This document shows, piece after piece, positions 61,608-64,000 of a stretch of DNA of 64,000 nucleotides. Source of the DNA: Streptomyces echinoruber (GTDB lineage Bacteria > Actinomycetota > Actinomycetes > Streptomycetales > Streptomycetaceae); assembly GCF_014651135.1 (NCBI RefSeq), contig NZ_BMWH01000006.1, forward strand, positions 62,001 through 126,000, in the 5' to 3' direction. The notes under the pieces were generated by a model. The model saw only the letters and a list, made by a program, of their open reading frames with translations, was not told the origin of the DNA and did not search any database. Position 1 is the first letter of the stretch. Every line of letters starts with the position of its first letter. The position numbers and the translations under genes were made by a program.

Positions 61608-61767
61608 GCGGACGACGGGGCGGTGCGGGCCAAAGGGGCGGCAGCGCACGCGTGGTCTCCGTCGGCGGACGGGCGCCATTGGCCTGGTCCTCCCGTCCGG
61701 GGGAGGGCGCCCGTCGTCGTTCCGGCCCGCGAGATACGCCGCCGCCCGCGGGTCGCGTTCACCGGGC

Positions 61768-61787
61768 CTGGGCGCTTTTGCGCCCAG
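61768..61787 (-). terminator. Small hairpin terminator after SpoIIE-type gene
   Basis: CTGGGCGC and GCGCCCAG form a perfect 8-bp stem with a TTTT loop (61768-61787), 40 bases beyond the phosphatase stop. A looser 10-bp inverted repeat (GACGGGCGCC) lies between it and the nucleotidyltransferase gene. Confidence 0.65.
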
Positions 61788-61826
61788 TCGGCCCGGGACG
61801 TCGGAGGACGAGCTCACAGGACGAGC

Positions 61827-63779
61827 TCAGAGAGGGAGCGTGAACCAGGTCGTCTTCCCTTCGTCCGTCGGCCGCACCCCCCAGCTCTCCGCGAGCGCGC
61901 GGACCAGGAACAGCCCGCGCCCGGACTCCTCGTCCCCGGCGGCCTGGCGCGGTTCGGGCAGGTGGGTGCTGCGGTCGCCGACCTCGACGGTGAGACCGGC
62001 GACGGTGCGGCACAGGCGCAGGGTGAGCGGCCCCTCGGCGTGCCGCACGGCGTTGGTGAGGATCTCCGACAGCAGCAGGAGCGCGTCGTCGGCGACTGCG
62101 GTGCAGCCCCACGCGGCCAGCACGCGGCCGAGGAAGGCCCGCCCCTCGCGCACGGAGGCCGGCACGGCCGGCAGTGTGGTCGTCAGCGCGGCCAGGGGCG
62201 CGGTCGGCAGCCGGGCCAGCAGGAGGGTGACGTCGTCGCGGTGGCTGTCCGGGGCGGGCAGCAGCCGCCCCAGCACGTGGTCGGCCGCCGCCTCCAGGTC
62301 CGTGCCGCCGGTGAAGAACCCGTCGAGCACGCCGGTGAGTTCGGTGATCCGGGTCTCGATGTCGGTGCTGGGTGTCTCGACCAGGCCGTCGGTGTACAGC
62401 ACGAGCGCGGCGCCGGGCGGCACCTTCGTGCACGCCTGCTCGTAGAGCACGCCGCCGACACCGAGGGGCGCGTTCACCGGGACCGGCAGGACGTGCGTGC
62501 CCTCGTCGGGCCCGGTGAGCAGGGTGGGCAGGTGACCCGCCGAGCAGACGGTGACGGTGCCGACGTCCGGCGCGATCACCAGGTAGCAGCAGGTCACCAG
62601 CTGGTCGGGAACGGCCAGGTCGGCGACGACCGAGTCCAGGGCCTGCATCAGCCGACGCGGCTGCATCCCGGTCTTGGCCAACGCGTGTGCGGCCGAGCGG
62701 AGTTGGCCCATGACGGCGGCGGCCTCCAGGCCGCGGCCCATCACGTCGCCGATGAGGACCCCGATCCGCCCCGCGCCCAGCGGGATCAGATCGAACCAGT
62801 CGCCGCCCACGCCCGCGCCCTGCGTGGCGGGCCGGTAGCGGCTGGCCGTGACCAGGCCGGGGAGGGCGGGCGGGGTGCCCATGAGGCTGTGCTGCAGGGT
62901 CAGCGCGATGTGCCGCTGCTGCTCGTACAGCTCGGTGAGTTCGGCCTCCGCCCGTTTGCGGTCGGTGATGTCCCGGGCGATGGCGCACGCGCCCACCACC
63001 CGGCCGCGGGTGTCCCGGGTCGGCCACAGGGAGACGTCGACGTCGAGCAGCCTGCCGTCCTTGGTGATCCGCACCGCCTCGGAGTGCACGCTTTCGCCGT
63101 GCCGCAGTCGCTTCACCAGCGTGTCGACCTCGCCGCGCAGTCCGGCGGGGGCGAGCAGGGACACGTGCCGGCCGATGACCTCCTCGGCGGAGTAGCCGTA
63201 CATCCGCTCGGCGGCGGCGTTCCAGTAGGTGAGGTACCCGTCCAGGGTCTCGGCGAGGATCGCGTCCTGCGAGGACTCCACCAGCGAGGCCAGCTCGCTG
63301 ATGTGCGCCTCGGCCGCCCTGCGCTCGCTGACGTCCCGGACCGCCGCGGACACCAGCGGCCCGTCGGCCGTCTCCAGCGGGCTCAGGCTGATCTCCGCCG
63401 GGAACTCGGTGCCGTCCTTGCGCAGCCCGTGCAGCTCCAGGTCGGCGCCCATGGGACGCACCTGGCGGTGGGCGGCGTAGCCGTCGCGGTGCCGGACGTG
63501 GTGGGCGCGGAAGCGGTGCGGCACGAGCAGCTCGACCGGACGGCCGAGCAGTTCCTCGCGCCCGTAACCGAACAGCGCCTCCGTCTGCGCGTTGACCAGC
63601 CGGATGGTGCCGGTGCCGTCGACGATGACCATGGCGTCCGGTGCGGTCTCCAGCAGCCCGCTGCACCACTCCTCGGCGGCCGGGGGCTTCCCTTCGCGTG
63701 AGCCGCGCCCGGAGCACCGGCCCTTCTCGAGTACCGCTGCGGCCCTGCCGCCGGCCGGTTCCCCGGTTCCCGTGCCCAT
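61827..63779 (-). CDS. PAS-PAS-SpoIIE phosphatase-HATPase regulator
   Basis: This protein of about 650 residues has two PAS domains (about 40-150 and 165-280), a PP2C-like SpoIIE phosphatase domain (about 300-500; GVGGDWFDLIPLGAGRIGVL, GDVMGRGLEAA, LVLYTDGLVE, HRDDVTLLLARL) and a C-terminal HATPase domain (LLLLSEILTNAVRHAEGPLT, GRGLFLVRALAESWGV). Such proteins sense signals through PAS and control STAS/anti-sigma partners by dephosphorylation. ATG 63779 was chosen; the frame runs open to 63857, but those codons (ATA, TGT, AAA, TTG) are atypical. Ligands are unknown. Confidence 0.9.
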   Translation of the reverse strand: MGTGTGEPAGGRAAAVLEKGRCSGRGSREGKPPAAEEWCSGLLETAPDAMVIVDGTGTIRLVNAQTEALFGYGREELLGRPVELLVPHRFRAHHVRHRDGYAAHRQVRPMGADLELHGLRKDGTEFPAEISLSPLETADGPLVSAAVRDVSERRAAEAHISELASLVESSQDAILAETLDGYLTYWNAAAERMYGYSAEEVIGRHVSLLAPAGLRGEVDTLVKRLRHGESVHSEAVRITKDGRLLDVDVSLWPTRDTRGRVVGACAIARDITDRKRAEAELTELYEQQRHIALTLQHSLMGTPPALPGLVTASRYRPATQGAGVGGDWFDLIPLGAGRIGVLIGDVMGRGLEAAAVMGQLRSAAHALAKTGMQPRRLMQALDSVVADLAVPDQLVTCCYLVIAPDVGTVTVCSAGHLPTLLTGPDEGTHVLPVPVNAPLGVGGVLYEQACTKVPPGAALVLYTDGLVETPSTDIETRITELTGVLDGFFTGGTDLEAAADHVLGRLLPAPDSHRDDVTLLLARLPTAPLAALTTTLPAVPASVREGRAFLGRVLAAWGCTAVADDALLLLSEILTNAVRHAEGPLTLRLCRTVAGLTVEVGDRSTHLPEPRQAAGDEESGRGLFLVRALAESWGVRPTDEGKTTWFTLPL

Positions 63780-64000
63780 GCCCAATCCCACTTTCGACGC
63801 GCCTGCCCGGCGCTTTCCGGCCATCCCGGCGCATCCGGGACATATCCGTCCCGTCATGCCGCTTTCTGTCCGAACGCGTCCGGATTCACCCGGTACCGGT
63901 TCACCGGCGGCGACGTCGGTTCCTTTGCGGGCAGTGCACGGGTACCCGGCCCGGTCGTGGTGACGCGCCCCACATTTCCGGTTCGTGTGCGATCGCGCCA
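63780..64000. other. Window end, upstream of SpoIIE-type gene
   Basis: These 221 bases hold the presumed promoter region of the minus-strand phosphatase gene and no recognisable gene. No clear promoter boxes were assigned. Confidence 0.4.

Overview
The window is chromosomal DNA of a Streptomyces or very close actinomycete. The support is a very high G+C content with strong third-position GC bias, frequent GTG starts, 4-base ATGA/GTGA start-stop overlaps inside operons, and characteristic families: a PAS-GGDEF-EAL protein of RmdA type, a DUF574-type SAM methyltransferase, an egtABCD ergothioneine operon, a b558-type succinate dehydrogenase, divergent anti-sigma kinase and STAS genes, a PAS-SpoIIE phosphatase, an actinobacterial holin-like protein and a DUF3618 protein. 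From memory, and not checked here, the stretch from the repeat lipoprotein through rmdA, sdhCAB, olsBA and egtABCD resembles the SCO0910-SCO0930 region of S. coelicolor. No rRNA, tRNA, CRISPR array or complete insertion sequence was seen.

Layout. 1-5.5 kb holds cell-envelope genes: a polysaccharide deacetylase cut by the window edge, a sortase divergent from a Gly/Asn-rich wall protein, a proline-rich membrane protein with a DUF4239 protein, and a PF03640-type lipoprotein. 5.7-8.7 kb is a methyltransferase overlapping a PAS-GGDEF-EAL gene. 8.9-13.3 kb is a LysR regulator divergent from sdhCAB. 13.5-15.3 kb is an ornithine-lipid acyltransferase pair. 15.3-18.4 kb (minus strand) has an LLM oxidoreductase downstream of a DUF485/symporter pair. 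18.9-25.3 kb has a HAD hydrolase, dodecin, egtABCD and a PLDc_N/SHOCT protein. 25.5-29.4 kb has a solitary MazF/PemK protein and an amidase, OB-fold and flotillin operon. 29.6-35.5 kb has an ECF sigma factor, a phosphatase relic, a B12-type MerR regulator, a photolyase and an SDR-DUF2867 protein. 35.9-39.5 kb has a second-type NAD kinase and a phosphoketolase. 40.3-44.8 kb has a HATPase/STAS pair, YihY, PAP2, a small membrane protein, a holin-like protein and a DUF3618 protein.

44.8-48.9 kb is an accessory island. It lies between two relics and is visibly less GC-rich. It contains a signal-less M6 metalloprotease with a small downstream partner, divergent from a protein with two 30-residue repeats. 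48.9-56.5 kb carries a permease/DUF1980 pair, an MFS exporter with an ArsR regulator, an FMN reductase with a TetR regulator, and a LacI regulator. 57-63.8 kb carries thioredoxin, a flavin disulfide oxidoreductase, a MITE-like element touching the end of a peptide deformylase gene, a MarR regulator, a flavodoxin-like protein, an RlaP-type nucleotidyltransferase and a PAS-PAS-SpoIIE-HATPase phosphatase.

Themes. Redox homeostasis recurs (ergothioneine, thioredoxin, disulfide oxidoreductase, FMN reductases, SDH). So do light and DNA repair (B12-MerR, photolyase, a nearby ECF sigma) and partner-switching regulation (HATPase, STAS, SpoIIE). Many intergenic gaps are filled by 11-39 bp tandem repeats, several next to decayed genes. 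Good hairpin terminators separate most units. Several start codons sit 6-10 bases after a plausible -10 box and are candidates for leaderless transcripts.
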